The position numbers and the translations under genes were made by a program. Below are positions 38,409 through 46,263 of a DNA stretch of 64,000 nucleotides, in pieces. Source of the DNA: Leifsonia sp052114085 (GTDB lineage Bacteria > Actinomycetota > Actinomycetes > Actinomycetales > Microbacteriaceae); the NCBI RefSeq assembly GCF_052114085.1, contig NZ_JBFREB010000001.1:2356001-2420000 (forward strand), read 5' to 3'. Every line of letters starts with the position of its first letter. Position 1 is the stretch's first letter. Below the pieces are notes generated by a model. That model was not told where the DNA came from, did not search any database, and was given only the letters and a program-made list of their open reading frames with translations.

Positions 38409-39620
38409 GTGAGCAGCTATTCCAGCCTTCTGAAGACGCCGGGCGTGGCCCGCATCATCGCGGCTCAGCTCACCGCGCGCTTCCCGTTCGGCATGCTGTC
38501 GCTCGCCTTCCTGCTCCACATCGAGCGCGTCCACGACTCCTACGGCGCGGCCGGGCTCGTCCTGGGCGCCATGAGCATCGGGCAGGCGATCGCCGGTCCC
38601 ATGACCAGTCGGCTGATGGGCGTGCTCGGGATGCGCGTCGTGCTGTGGACGACTCTCCTCCTGTGCTCTGCGTCCGTCGCGGTGATCGGGCTGTTCGTCC
38701 TGCCCATCCCGGTGACCATGGCGGTCGCCTTCTTCGCCGGCCTCTGCATGCCGCCCATTCAGCCGGCCGTGCGCACGATCTATCCGAAGATGGTCAACTC
38801 CCGGCAGCTCACCCCGCTCTTCTCGCTCGACGCGTCGGCCCAGGAGATCATCTGGATCGCTGGTCCCGTGGCGATCACCTTCGTCTCGACCCAGATCGGC
38901 ACGGTCGAGGGCATCCTCATGTCCGTGGCGATCATGCTGGCCGGCGGCTTCTGGTTCATCGCGTCGCCCGAGGTCGGCCGGGTGCGCATCCCCCGCAGCA
39001 AGCGGCGGTTCGGGACGGTGCTGGCGCGGCCGCCCGTGCTGCTCGCCACCGTCGTCGGCTTCCTCCTGATCGGCTCGTGCTCGGCGGTCGAGGCGGGCGT
39101 CGTCGCGACATTCGGCGACGGGTCGCCGCTCGCCGGCATCGTCCTCGCCATCTGGTCGCTGGGGTCGCTGGTGGGCGGCCTCGCGCTCGGACACATCCCG
39201 ATCGGTCCGTGGGCGACGGCGCGCCGCATGTTCATCGTCTTCGTCGGCGTCGTGCTCTCGACGTTCATGCTGTGGTCGTGGTGGGGCCTCTCCCTCACTC
39301 TGCTCATCGCGGGCCTCGGTATCGCTCCGGCCCTCGCGGTGCTGTTCGCGATCGTCTCGGCGAGCGTCAAGTTCTCCGACACCGCCGAGGCGTACGGCTG
39401 GGTCGGCACCGGCCAGCTGATCGGCGCGGCGCTCGGCTCGGCCCTCGCGGGCTTCCTCATCGACGGCGTCGGACCGGTCGGCGCGTTCTGGATCGCGGGA
39501 GCCTTCGCCTTCGTCGGGTTCGTCGTCCCGGCCCTGGCGCACCGCGTCCACCCCGACCTCCGCGGCCGCGACGCGTCCCCGATCCCCGACACGGAGCCCG
39601 TCCCCGTTCAGCCCTCCTGA
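38409..39620 (+). CDS. MFS transporter
   Basis: The protein has 403 residues from GTG at 38409. About twelve hydrophobic helices in two halves are visible (PFGMLSLAFLLHIERVHDSY at the start, MRVVLWTTLLLCSASVAVIG, and LIGAALGSALAGFLIDGVG in the second half). GAMSIGQAIAGPMTSRLMG is the MFS loop 2-3 region. It has the look of exporters related to YfcJ/drug efflux, and the substrate is unknown. It is divergent from nrdA and shares its regulatory region. A dispersed hairpin begins 2 bases after the stop codon. Confidence 0.85.
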   Translation: MSSYSSLLKTPGVARIIAAQLTARFPFGMLSLAFLLHIERVHDSYGAAGLVLGAMSIGQAIAGPMTSRLMGVLGMRVVLWTTLLLCSASVAVIGLFVLPIPVTMAVAFFAGLCMPPIQPAVRTIYPKMVNSRQLTPLFSLDASAQEIIWIAGPVAITFVSTQIGTVEGILMSVAIMLAGGFWFIASPEVGRVRIPRSKRRFGTVLARPPVLLATVVGFLLIGSCSAVEAGVVATFGDGSPLAGIVLAIWSLGSLVGGLALGHIPIGPWATARRMFIVFVGVVLSTFMLWSWWGLSLTLLIAGLGIAPALAVLFAIVSASVKFSDTAEAYGWVGTGQLIGAALGSALAGFLIDGVGPVGAFWIAGAFAFVGFVVPALAHRVHPDLRGRDASPIPDTEPVPVQPS

Positions 39621-39621
39621 C

Positions 39622-39682
39622 GCCGAAGTGCACGTTGTGGCTGCTATTTCCTCGTTTTAGCGACCACAACGTGCACCTCGGC
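39622..39682. repeat. dispersed hairpin element, copy C
   Basis: Outer arms GCCGAAGTGCACGTTGTGG (39622-39640) and CCACAACGTGCACCTCGGC (39664-39682) pair with one mismatch. The inner part GCTGCTATTT / TTTTAGCGA is a decayed form of the family core. It lies directly after the MFS stop and before the AbiEi/DUF559 gene. Confidence 0.8.
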
Positions 39683-39693
39683 AAAGCGAGGGC

Positions 39694-39702
39694 TGTGGAT
39701 AA
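39694..39702 (-). promoter_or_regulatory. perfect DnaA box
   Basis: TGTGGATAA on the plus strand is TTATCCACA on the minus strand, identical to the strong E. coli DnaA box. It lies between hairpin copy C and the AbiEi/DUF559 start. It is single, so a titration or regulatory site is possible, or chance. Confidence 0.35.
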
Positions 39703-39739
39703 AGGGGAGAGAGCACGACGCGTAGGCGACGATGTCGCG

Positions 39740-40627
39740 ATGGGACGACATCTCGCCGAACTGAACGACGCGCTCGCAGACGGCCCTTTCACCACGAGCG
39801 CGGGCGCGGAGGCCGGGGCGACCCGTGCGCGGATGCGCGCCGGAGACCTCGTCACCCCGATCCGCGGGGTGCGGATCCGCCTCCGAGACGATGGAATCGA
39901 CGCCCGCCTGCAGGCTTACGCGCTGCATCGACGGCGGGATTTCGCGTTCAGCCACACGACGGCGGCTCGGCTTTACAGCATCCCCTTGCCCGCGGGCCTC
40001 CCGCCGGACATCCACGTGAGTGTGCCGGACCCTGGACGACCGCCCTCCATCCGCGGCTTCACCGGTCACAAGCTCCGTCGGTGGGACACGCGGACGGTAG
40101 CCGACCTGCCCGTCACGACCCCGGAGCAAACGTGGATCGACCTCGCGGTAATGCTCTCACTGTCGGAGCTCGTCGTCGCCGGCGATTTTCTGGTCGGCGG
40201 ACGCGCGCCGCTGACGGACAAGGACTCGCTCGATGCCGCGATCGCGGCCGCCTCGGGTCGTCGAGGTGTGGGGCGCGCCCGGTCTGCTCGGCAACACGTG
40301 CGCGTCGGTGCCGAGTCGCCAGGCGAGACGCGGTTGCGGCTCGTGCTCTTGGAAGCCGGCCTGCCCGAACCGCTGCTCAACGTCGATGTTCTCGACGAAG
40401 CGGGCGAGTTCGTCGCTCGTGCGGACCTCTCGTATCCGGCTTCCCGGATCGCGCTGGAGTACGAGGGCGATATCCACCGCGTGGATCGGGCGACGTGGAT
40501 GAAAGACATCGCTCGCCGCGAACGTGTCGAAGACCTGGGCTGGCGGATGGTGCGCGTAACCGCCGCAGACCTCCGTAGCCCGCACGCCCTGGTTTCCCGC
40601 GTACGCCACCTCCTCCGCTCCCGCTGA
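39740..40627 (+). CDS. orphan AbiEi-type winged helix / DUF559 endonuclease-fold protein
   Basis: The protein has 295 residues from ATG at 39740; this start has no clear ribosome site, and GTG at 39695 would add 15 residues. Residues ~1-90 look like the AbiEi antitoxin winged helix (FTTSAGAEAGATRARMRAGD, HTTAARLYSIPLP). The C-terminus (~195-290) is the DUF559/Vsr-like fold: RADLSYPASRIALEYEGDIH then RRERVEDLGWRMVRV. Paired hairpin copies C and D flank the gene. No AbiEii nucleotidyltransferase toxin is next to it. Many actinobacteria carry such orphans; function is unknown, and mobility is suspected from the flanks. Confidence 0.75.
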   Translation: MGRHLAELNDALADGPFTTSAGAEAGATRARMRAGDLVTPIRGVRIRLRDDGIDARLQAYALHRRRDFAFSHTTAARLYSIPLPAGLPPDIHVSVPDPGRPPSIRGFTGHKLRRWDTRTVADLPVTTPEQTWIDLAVMLSLSELVVAGDFLVGGRAPLTDKDSLDAAIAAASGRRGVGRARSARQHVRVGAESPGETRLRLVLLEAGLPEPLLNVDVLDEAGEFVARADLSYPASRIALEYEGDIHRVDRATWMKDIARRERVEDLGWRMVRVTAADLRSPHALVSRVRHLLRSR

Positions 40628-40635
40628 CGGGTCAA

Positions 40636-40692
40636 CGAAGTGCACGTCGTGGTCGCTATTGCGCCGGATTACCCGCCACAACGTGCACTTCG
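40636..40692. repeat. dispersed hairpin element, copy D
   Basis: Arms CGAAGTGCACGTCGTGG (40636-40652) and CCACAACGTGCACTTCG (40676-40692) pair with one mismatch. The left inner part GGTCGCTATTGCGCCGG matches copy B in 16 of 17 bases, while the right inner part (ATTACCCGCC) has decayed. It lies between the convergent stops of the DUF559 gene and the aldo/keto reductase. Confidence 0.8.
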
Positions 40693-40707
40693 GCGAAGGC
40701 GGGGGGC

Positions 40708-41688
40708 CTACCAGTGGGGGTGGACGGAGGCGCGGAAGTGGTCGTCGTAGATGCGGTGGACGGCGGCGTCGAACCCCTCGGGCAGGCGGATGGATGCGGC
40801 GGCCGCGTTCGCGCGCGCCTGCTCGGGCGAGCGGGCGCCCGGGATGACGGTGGTCACGCCGTCCTGGGCGACGATCCAGGCGATCGCGGCCTGGGCCGGC
40901 GTCGCGCCCTCCGGCACGAGGGCCGCGAACTCGCGCGCCGCCTTCACGCCCTCCTCGTAGTCCACGCCCGAGAAGGTCTCGCCCACGTCGAACGCCTCGC
41001 CGTGACGGTTGTAGGTGCGGTGGTCGTCCGCCGCGAACGTCGTCTGCTCGGTGTACCTGCCGCTGAGCAGCCCCGAGGCGAGCGGAACCCGCCCGATGAT
41101 CCCAACCCCGGCCTCCCGGGCGGCGGGCAGCACGCGGTCGAGCGGCTTGAGGCGGAACGCGTTCAGGATGATCTGCACCGTCGCCGTGCCGGGGCGCGCG
41201 ATCGCGGCGAGCGCCTCATCCACCGTCTCGACGCTGACGCCGTAGTTCTCGATCGCGCCCTCGTCGACGAGCGTGTCGAGCGCGTCGTAGACGGCATCGC
41301 TGGAGAACACGGGAGTGGGCGGGCAGTGGAGCTGGACCAAGTTCAGCCGGTCGACGCCGAGGTTACGACGCGAGCGGTCCGTCCACTCGCGGAACTTCGC
41401 AAGGGTGAAGTTGGCCGGGTCCTGGTCTTCGCGGCGCCCCATCTTCGTCGCCACGGTGAGCGGAAGCTCGGGATGCTCGGTCACGAACCGCCCGATGATC
41501 TGTTCGCTGCGCCCGTCGCCGTAGACGTCGGCCGTGTCGAAGAAGGTGACGCCCGACTCCGCCGCCGCTTCCAGTACGCCGAGGGCGTCGTCTTCGGAGA
41601 CGTCCCCCCAGTCCGCTCCGAGCTGCCAGGTGCCGAGTCCGACGACCGACACCTCCCGTCCGGTCCCGCCGAGGATGCGCTGTTCCAT
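40708..41688 (-). CDS. aldo/keto reductase (YhdN/AKR11-like)
   Basis: The protein has 326 residues from ATG at 41688 (MEQRILGGTGREVSVVGLGT). The tetrad is Asp51 and Tyr56 in FFDTADVYGDGRSE, Lys82 in VATKMGRRE and the His of NLVQLHCPP. The cofactor segment TTVIPGARSPEQARANAAA is near the C-terminus. It is the third aldo/keto reductase in the window and of the same broad kind as the one at 15458-16489. The substrate is unknown. Confidence 0.9.
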   Translation of the reverse strand: MEQRILGGTGREVSVVGLGTWQLGADWGDVSEDDALGVLEAAAESGVTFFDTADVYGDGRSEQIIGRFVTEHPELPLTVATKMGRREDQDPANFTLAKFREWTDRSRRNLGVDRLNLVQLHCPPTPVFSSDAVYDALDTLVDEGAIENYGVSVETVDEALAAIARPGTATVQIILNAFRLKPLDRVLPAAREAGVGIIGRVPLASGLLSGRYTEQTTFAADDHRTYNRHGEAFDVGETFSGVDYEEGVKAAREFAALVPEGATPAQAAIAWIVAQDGVTTVIPGARSPEQARANAAAASIRLPEGFDAAVHRIYDDHFRASVHPHW

Positions 41689-41767
41689 ACCGCCAGCGTA
41701 GGCGCTGGCGACCGACCGCAGAACCGGCCGGCCGCCTGCGCGACGGCCGGTCGTCGGCCGCCGCACA

Positions 41768-42889
41768 TCACGCCGCGGCCTCGGTCACCTCCTGGTTGCG
41801 GAAGTGTCCGGCGAGCATCGCGATCACACCGACCGCGGCCCAGCCCAGCAGCACGAGCCACGCGAACGAGGAGTCCGCCTCCGGGAAGTAGGACAGGTCG
41901 CGCAGGAGCGTGACCGATGCTCCGGGTACGAACCACTGCCCGATCGCGCCCCACGGTCCGACCATGAACTGGAGCGGCTGGGCCGCCGCGGACAGCGGGT
42001 TGCCCACCAGGACGGTCAGCACAGCACCGACGGCGATCCCCGCGCGCCCGATGAGCGCGTTCATCCCGACGATGAAGGCAGCGGTCGCGAACATCGACAG
42101 GCTGACGGCAAGCGCATTCAGCCAGAAGTCGCTCTGCAGGATGCCGAACCAGCCCTGCAGGATGCCCGTCACGGAGAGGCCACCGACGACGGCGTACACG
42201 GCGACGGCGGTGAGTCGTCGCCAGCTTCCGGCGACGAGGAGGGAGATGAGCACGCCGCCGAGCATCCCGCCGAGGACGAGCGGGAACGCGGCCGAGGTGA
42301 GACCGAGTCCACGGGCATCCGTTGAGGCGAGCGGGACGATGTCGGTCACCTTCACCGTGATGGTCGGCGCCTGCGTCCCCGCCGGAGCCCGCCCTGCGGC
42401 GACGGCCTGCTGCACGGCGGCGTCCGCTTGCTGCTGCGCCTGGGCCTGGATCTTGGTCGCGACCTGGCCCAGGATCTGGCTGACGGCGGCGCCGTTCGCC
42501 GATGCCGTCAGAACCTCCGGGCTGTCGCCGAGGACGATGGCGCCGTAGACGTCACGGGTGCGGATGAGGTCCACCGCCTCCTGCCGATTGGACACTCCGG
42601 TCACGTCGAACGCGCCGTCGGCCGCCTTATCCAGCTGCTTCTCGACCGCGCTCACGGCCGTGCTGCTCCCCGCGACCGCGACGGGCAGATCCTTCACGGT
42701 GGAGGTGATGGTCGGCCAGAGGAACGCCAGGAGGATGACGACCACCGCGGCCGCCGCGCCGACGGCGAGGAGAACCGACCGGATCCACGGCGTGTGCGGC
42801 GGAACGGCGGCAGAACCCACGGCGGTGCCGACGGCGGTCGTGCCGGTGGCGGCGTCGGCCGGGTCGGGACGAACGGGTGCGGTGATCAT
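41768..42889 (-). CDS. YhgE/ABC-2-like membrane protein
   Basis: The protein has 373 residues from ATG at 42889, preceded by GGAGGAG. One N-terminal membrane helix (SVLLAVGAAAAVVVILLAFL, ~37-58) is followed by a ~130-residue extracytoplasmic part (KDLPVAVAGSSTAVSAVEKQ) with a helical, Gln/Ala-rich stalk. About five C-terminal helices follow (LGGMLGGVLISLLVAG onward). This layout is that of YhgE/Pip and ABC-2 efflux membrane components. It is divergent from a TetR regulator with two matching operators between them, so it is probably a regulated efflux or stress protein. Confidence 0.75.
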   Translation of the reverse strand: MITAPVRPDPADAATGTTAVGTAVGSAAVPPHTPWIRSVLLAVGAAAAVVVILLAFLWPTITSTVKDLPVAVAGSSTAVSAVEKQLDKAADGAFDVTGVSNRQEAVDLIRTRDVYGAIVLGDSPEVLTASANGAAVSQILGQVATKIQAQAQQQADAAVQQAVAAGRAPAGTQAPTITVKVTDIVPLASTDARGLGLTSAAFPLVLGGMLGGVLISLLVAGSWRRLTAVAVYAVVGGLSVTGILQGWFGILQSDFWLNALAVSLSMFATAAFIVGMNALIGRAGIAVGAVLTVLVGNPLSAAAQPLQFMVGPWGAIGQWFVPGASVTLLRDLSYFPEADSSFAWLVLLGWAAVGVIAMLAGHFRNQEVTEAAA

Positions 42890-42905
42890 GATCTCCTCCA
42901 AAAAC

Positions 42906-42961
42906 GAATGCTCGTTCTTTATAGTGACCATCGCGTCCGCTATTGTCAAGAACGATCATTC
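42906..42961. promoter_or_regulatory. two matching operators between the membrane protein and TetR genes
   Basis: GAATGCTCGTTCTT (42906-42919) read on the minus strand is AAGAACGAGCATTC. The second site AAGAACGATCATTC (42948-42961) differs by one base. Each contains an imperfect GAAYG-2-CRTTC palindrome, typical of TetR-family sites. They are 42 bases apart in opposite orientation, one in front of each gene. Confidence 0.7.
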
Positions 42962-42987
42962 TTTTTTGCGCGAGACAGGAGCGGCCC

Positions 42988-43587
42988 TTGCCGAAGGTCA
43001 CCGAGGAGCACCGCACGGCGAGACGGCGTCAGATCGCCGACGCCGCCCTGCGCTGCTTCGCACGAGCCGGCTTCCAGCAGACCTCCATGGCCGACATCAT
43101 CGCCGAGTCCGGACTCTCCACCGGTGCGATCTACGGCCACTACAAGAGCAAGGAGGAGCTGGTCGAACTCGCGGTCACCGAAGTCCTCGACGCCCGCTTC
43201 CTCGACCTCGCCGAAGCGCGACGGCAGGACCCGCAACCTTCCCCCGCCGAGCTGGTCGGTCTCCTAGTGCGCGGGCTCACCAGGCAGATCGGCGACCTCC
43301 GACTGCTGCTTCAAGTCTGGGGCCAGGTCCCGATCAATCCGGCGCTGGCACGCGTCGCGGCACGGGTCGGCGGGCGCATCCGCGGGATGTTCGTCGACTA
43401 TCTGAGCGAGTGGTACCAGAGATACCGGGACTTGGACGAGCGCGCCGCCGCCCGGGCCGCGGAAGACGACGCTCCGCTGTATGTCGGTCTCGTCCAGGGC
43501 TACGTGGTGCAGACGGTCCTGTTCACGGACTTCGACGGGGATCGCTACCTCGCTGCGGTCGAGCGGATGGCCACCCGCGCGGGCTGA
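42988..43587 (+). CDS. TetR-family repressor
   Basis: The protein has 199 residues from TTG at 42988 with CAGGAG 7 bases upstream; a longer ATG frame at 42943 would overlap the operator and adds no family residues. The HTH is FARAGFQQTSMADIIAESGL then STGAIYGHYKSKEELVELAV (residues ~18-60). The ligand domain is all-helical. It most likely represses itself and the divergent YhgE-like membrane protein through the two sites at 42906-42961. Confidence 0.88.
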   Translation: MPKVTEEHRTARRRQIADAALRCFARAGFQQTSMADIIAESGLSTGAIYGHYKSKEELVELAVTEVLDARFLDLAEARRQDPQPSPAELVGLLVRGLTRQIGDLRLLLQVWGQVPINPALARVAARVGGRIRGMFVDYLSEWYQRYRDLDERAAARAAEDDAPLYVGLVQGYVVQTVLFTDFDGDRYLAAVERMATRAG

Positions 43588-43593
43588 GCGCGT

Positions 43594-44166
43594 TCAGCTC
43601 CCCGGCCACCATGCCGGCGTGAGCCGCCCCACGAACGCGAGGAACGCATCCACGTCACGCGGCCGCGGTCGGGTGAGCCATACGTCGATCGCGCCGATGG
43701 TTCCGTCGGCGAGCCAGCGCGCCACCGCCCGCTTCTCGATCTCATCGGTGGCCGGCACGACGAGGCTGTGCTGCTCGAGCAGCAGCTCGACCGACCCCTG
43801 GAAGTGATGGCTGAGCATCGCGTGAAGGCTTGCTGCACCACTCTCGGTCCCGAGACCGCGGCGGTAGACGGCGTCGTGGTCGTCCACGTGCCGCAGCACC
43901 GCCCGCGTGACCCCGGTGACGGCGGCCGCCGCATCGGAGGGCTCGACATCGAGCAGGTACTCCGCGCGGAGGGCATCGAGTTCCGCCCGCAGGACGCGCT
44001 CCAGCAGATCTGCCGGTGACGACGCGTACTCGTACACCGTGGAGCGGTGCACACCGGCCGCGGCGGCCAGCGCCGACACGCTCACCTCGCTGACCGGTCC
44101 GCGGGTCGCCAGCTCGAGCACCGCAGCACTGAGTCGGGCGAAGGTCTTCTGCTGGCGTGCATCCAC
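43594..44166 (-). CDS. TetR-family repressor
   Basis: The protein has 190 residues from GTG at 44166 (VDARQQKTFARLSAAVLELA); the open frame continues upstream through the operator to 44226 but that start is unlikely. The HTH is VSVSALAAAAGVHRSTVYEY then ASSPADLLERVL. The C-terminal domain is of the TetR_C type with conserved AVARWLADGTIGAIDVWL. A perfect-armed palindrome lies between it and the divergent SDR gene, which is its probable target. Confidence 0.87.
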   Translation of the reverse strand: MDARQQKTFARLSAAVLELATRGPVSEVSVSALAAAAGVHRSTVYEYASSPADLLERVLRAELDALRAEYLLDVEPSDAAAAVTGVTRAVLRHVDDHDAVYRRGLGTESGAASLHAMLSHHFQGSVELLLEQHSLVVPATDEIEKRAVARWLADGTIGAIDVWLTRPRPRDVDAFLAFVGRLTPAWWPGS

Positions 44167-44186
44167 CGAACGATCGTACAATGGAG

Positions 44187-44208
44187 TTATCCGACAGTTG
44201 TCGGATAA
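44187..44208. promoter_or_regulatory. palindromic operator between TetR and SDR genes
   Basis: Ten-base arms TTATCCGACA (44187-44196) and TGTCGGATAA (44199-44208) are perfect inverted repeats around GT. The site lies 21 bases from the TetR GTG and 17 bases from the SDR ATG, where it would block both promoters. Confidence 0.75.
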
Positions 44209-44224
44209 CGAAAAGGAGATTTTC

Positions 44225-44980
44225 ATGGCTCAGTACGACGTCGCCGACCGGTCCGCAATCGTGACAGGGGGCGGCTCGGGAATCGGCCGTGCCATCGCCC
44301 TGACCCTCGCTGCGAGTGGGGCCGCCGTCCTGGTGACCGACCTGAACGAGGAGCACGGCAATGCCGTCGTTGCGGAGATCCAGGCCGCCGGAGGCACTGC
44401 GAAGGCGCTGGCGGGGGACGTGACCGACCCGGCATTCGCCGCCGCGAGTGTGGCCGCCGCGAACGAGCTCGCACCCCTCCGCATCGCGGTGAACAACGCC
44501 GGAATCGGCGGCGCGTCCGCTCCGGTCGGCGACTATCCGCTCGACTCGTGGCGTGCGGTCATCGAGGTGAACCTCAACGCCGTGTTCTACGGGATGCAGC
44601 CCCAGCTCGACGCGATCGGCGCCAACGGTGGTGGTGCGATCGTCAACATGGCCTCCATCCTGGGCAGCGTCGGCTTCGCGAACTCGTCTGCCTACGTCAC
44701 CGCCAAGCACGCGCTGATCGGTCTGACGCAGAACGCCGCGCTGGAGTACGCGGACAAGAACGTGCGCGTCGTCGCGGTCGGCCCCGGGTTCATCCGCACT
44801 CCCCTGGTCGCCTCGAACCTGGACGCCGACGCGCTCAGCTTCCTGGAGGGCAAGCACGCCCTCGGCCGCTTGGGCGAGCCTGAGGAAGTGGCCGCTCTGG
44901 TCGCGTTCCTCGCCTCCGACGCTGCCAGCTTCATCACGGGCAGCTACCACCTGGTCGACGGCGGTTACACCGCCCAGTAG
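44225..44980 (+). CDS. short-chain dehydrogenase/reductase under TetR control
   Basis: The protein has 251 residues from ATG at 44225 with AAGGAG upstream. The cofactor loop is IVTGGGSGIGRAIA (12-25), with Asp in LVTDLNEEHG suggesting NAD preference. NNAGIGGAS, the catalytic Ser in VNMASILGS, and Tyr-Lys in SAYVTAKHALIG follow. The end SFITGSYHLVDGGYTAQ is typical. Divergent TetR gene and the shared palindrome indicate induction by a small molecule. The acyl-CoA dehydrogenase downstream (73 bases) may belong to the same catabolic response. Confidence 0.92.
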   Translation: MAQYDVADRSAIVTGGGSGIGRAIALTLAASGAAVLVTDLNEEHGNAVVAEIQAAGGTAKALAGDVTDPAFAAASVAAANELAPLRIAVNNAGIGGASAPVGDYPLDSWRAVIEVNLNAVFYGMQPQLDAIGANGGGAIVNMASILGSVGFANSSAYVTAKHALIGLTQNAALEYADKNVRVVAVGPGFIRTPLVASNLDADALSFLEGKHALGRLGEPEEVAALVAFLASDAASFITGSYHLVDGGYTAQ

Positions 44981-45053
44981 TCCACAGGCGTCCGTTCTCC
45001 ACAGATTTATGGACGTCTGCCGCGCCCGGTCACGCTCGCCTAATGTGAGGAGC

Positions 45054-46220
45054 GTGACCGAGCACGACACCCCCGAACCCCTCTCCGACGAACTCCTGGA
45101 GCGCATCCGACAGCGCGCTGCAGACTACGACCGCGACAACCGCTTCTTCACGGAAGACTTCGCAGAACTCGCCGACGCGGGATACCTGCGCGCCCTGGTG
45201 CCGGCCGAGTTCGGCGGCCTCGGGCTGACTCTGCAGCAGACCGCGCGTCTGCAGGTCCGGCTCGCGGGTGCCGCTCCGGCCACAGCGCTCGCGATCAACA
45301 TGCATCTGGTCTGGACGGGCGTGGCGAAGACGCTGCGCGATCGCGGCGACGACTCTCTGGAGTTCGTGCTCCGGGAGGCGGGCGCGGGTGAAGTCTTCGG
45401 GTTCGGGCTCAGCGAGGCGGGCAACGACCTCGTCCTGTTCGGGTCGACCACGGAAGCGCGACCCGAGCCCGACGGCGCCTACCGCTTCCACGGGCGCAAG
45501 ATCTTCACCTCCCTCTCTCCGGCCTGGACACGGTTGGGCACCATGGGACTCGACACCAGCAGCCCGGACGCGCCCAAGATCGTGTACGGCTTCATCGAGC
45601 GCACCGGCGGCGGCTTCGAGATCCGCGAAGACTGGGACACGGTCGGGATGCGCGCGACACAGAGCAACACCACCGTCCTCGACGGTGCGCGGTCCCCCGC
45701 CGATCGGATCGTGAGACGGCTCGACCCGGGCCCCAACGCCGATCCGCTCGTGTTCGCCATCTTCGCGAACTTCGAGATCCTCCTCGCGGCGGTCTATACC
45801 GGCATCGGTGCCCGGGCGCTCGACCTCGCCGTGGTCTCCGCCCACCGGCGCACGAGCCTGAAGAACGAGGGCCGGAGCTACGCCAACGACCCTGACATCC
45901 GTTGGCGGGTCGCCGAGGCCGCCATCGAACAGGATGCGCTGCTCCCCCAGTTGGACGCACTGGCCGGCGACGTGGACGCGCTCACCGATCACGGCCGACT
46001 GTGGTTCCCGAAGCTGGTGGGAGTGAAGGTGCGGGCGACCGAAACCGCACGGCGGGTGGTCGACCAAGCGATCCGCGTGTCGGGGGGCTCGACCTTCTTC
46101 GCCGGCAACGAGCTCGGCCGGTTGTACCGCGACGTGCTCGCCGGCATCTTCCATCCGTCCGACGCGGAGTCTGCGCACAACACGGTGGCGACGGCTTGGC
46201 TGGGTCCCGTCGAAGAGTAG
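45054..46220 (+). CDS. acyl-CoA dehydrogenase family flavoprotein
   Basis: The protein has 388 residues from GTG at 45054 (VTEHDTPEPLSDELLERIRQ) with TGAGGAG upstream. AELADAGYLRALVPAEFGGL is the N-terminal helix domain. GFGLSEAGNDLVLFGSTTEA and HGRKIFTSLSPAWT are the middle beta domain. A C-terminal helical domain with VDQAIRVSGGSTFFAGNELGR and the FAD-contacting end LAGIFHPSDAESAH follows. It resembles members acting on non-fatty-acid substrates (hydroxylase-like or DszC-like) because a clear catalytic Glu was not identified. It is followed 43 bases later by an M24 peptidase gene. Confidence 0.87.
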   Translation: MTEHDTPEPLSDELLERIRQRAADYDRDNRFFTEDFAELADAGYLRALVPAEFGGLGLTLQQTARLQVRLAGAAPATALAINMHLVWTGVAKTLRDRGDDSLEFVLREAGAGEVFGFGLSEAGNDLVLFGSTTEARPEPDGAYRFHGRKIFTSLSPAWTRLGTMGLDTSSPDAPKIVYGFIERTGGGFEIREDWDTVGMRATQSNTTVLDGARSPADRIVRRLDPGPNADPLVFAIFANFEILLAAVYTGIGARALDLAVVSAHRRTSLKNEGRSYANDPDIRWRVAEAAIEQDALLPQLDALAGDVDALTDHGRLWFPKLVGVKVRATETARRVVDQAIRVSGGSTFFAGNELGRLYRDVLAGIFHPSDAESAHNTVATAWLGPVEE

Positions 46221-46263
46221 GTGGACCGCCGGGCGAAGCCCGGCCTCACGAGCAGGAGAGACG

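Noticed and set aside
38245..39702. A replication origin based on DnaA-like boxes
   Set aside because: Only two good boxes 1.4 kb apart, no dnaA/dnaN neighbours and no AT-rich unwinding region.
39740..40627. A type IV AbiE toxin-antitoxin pair
   Set aside because: There is no AbiEii-type nucleotidyltransferase adjacent; only the antitoxin-like domain fused to a nuclease fold is present.
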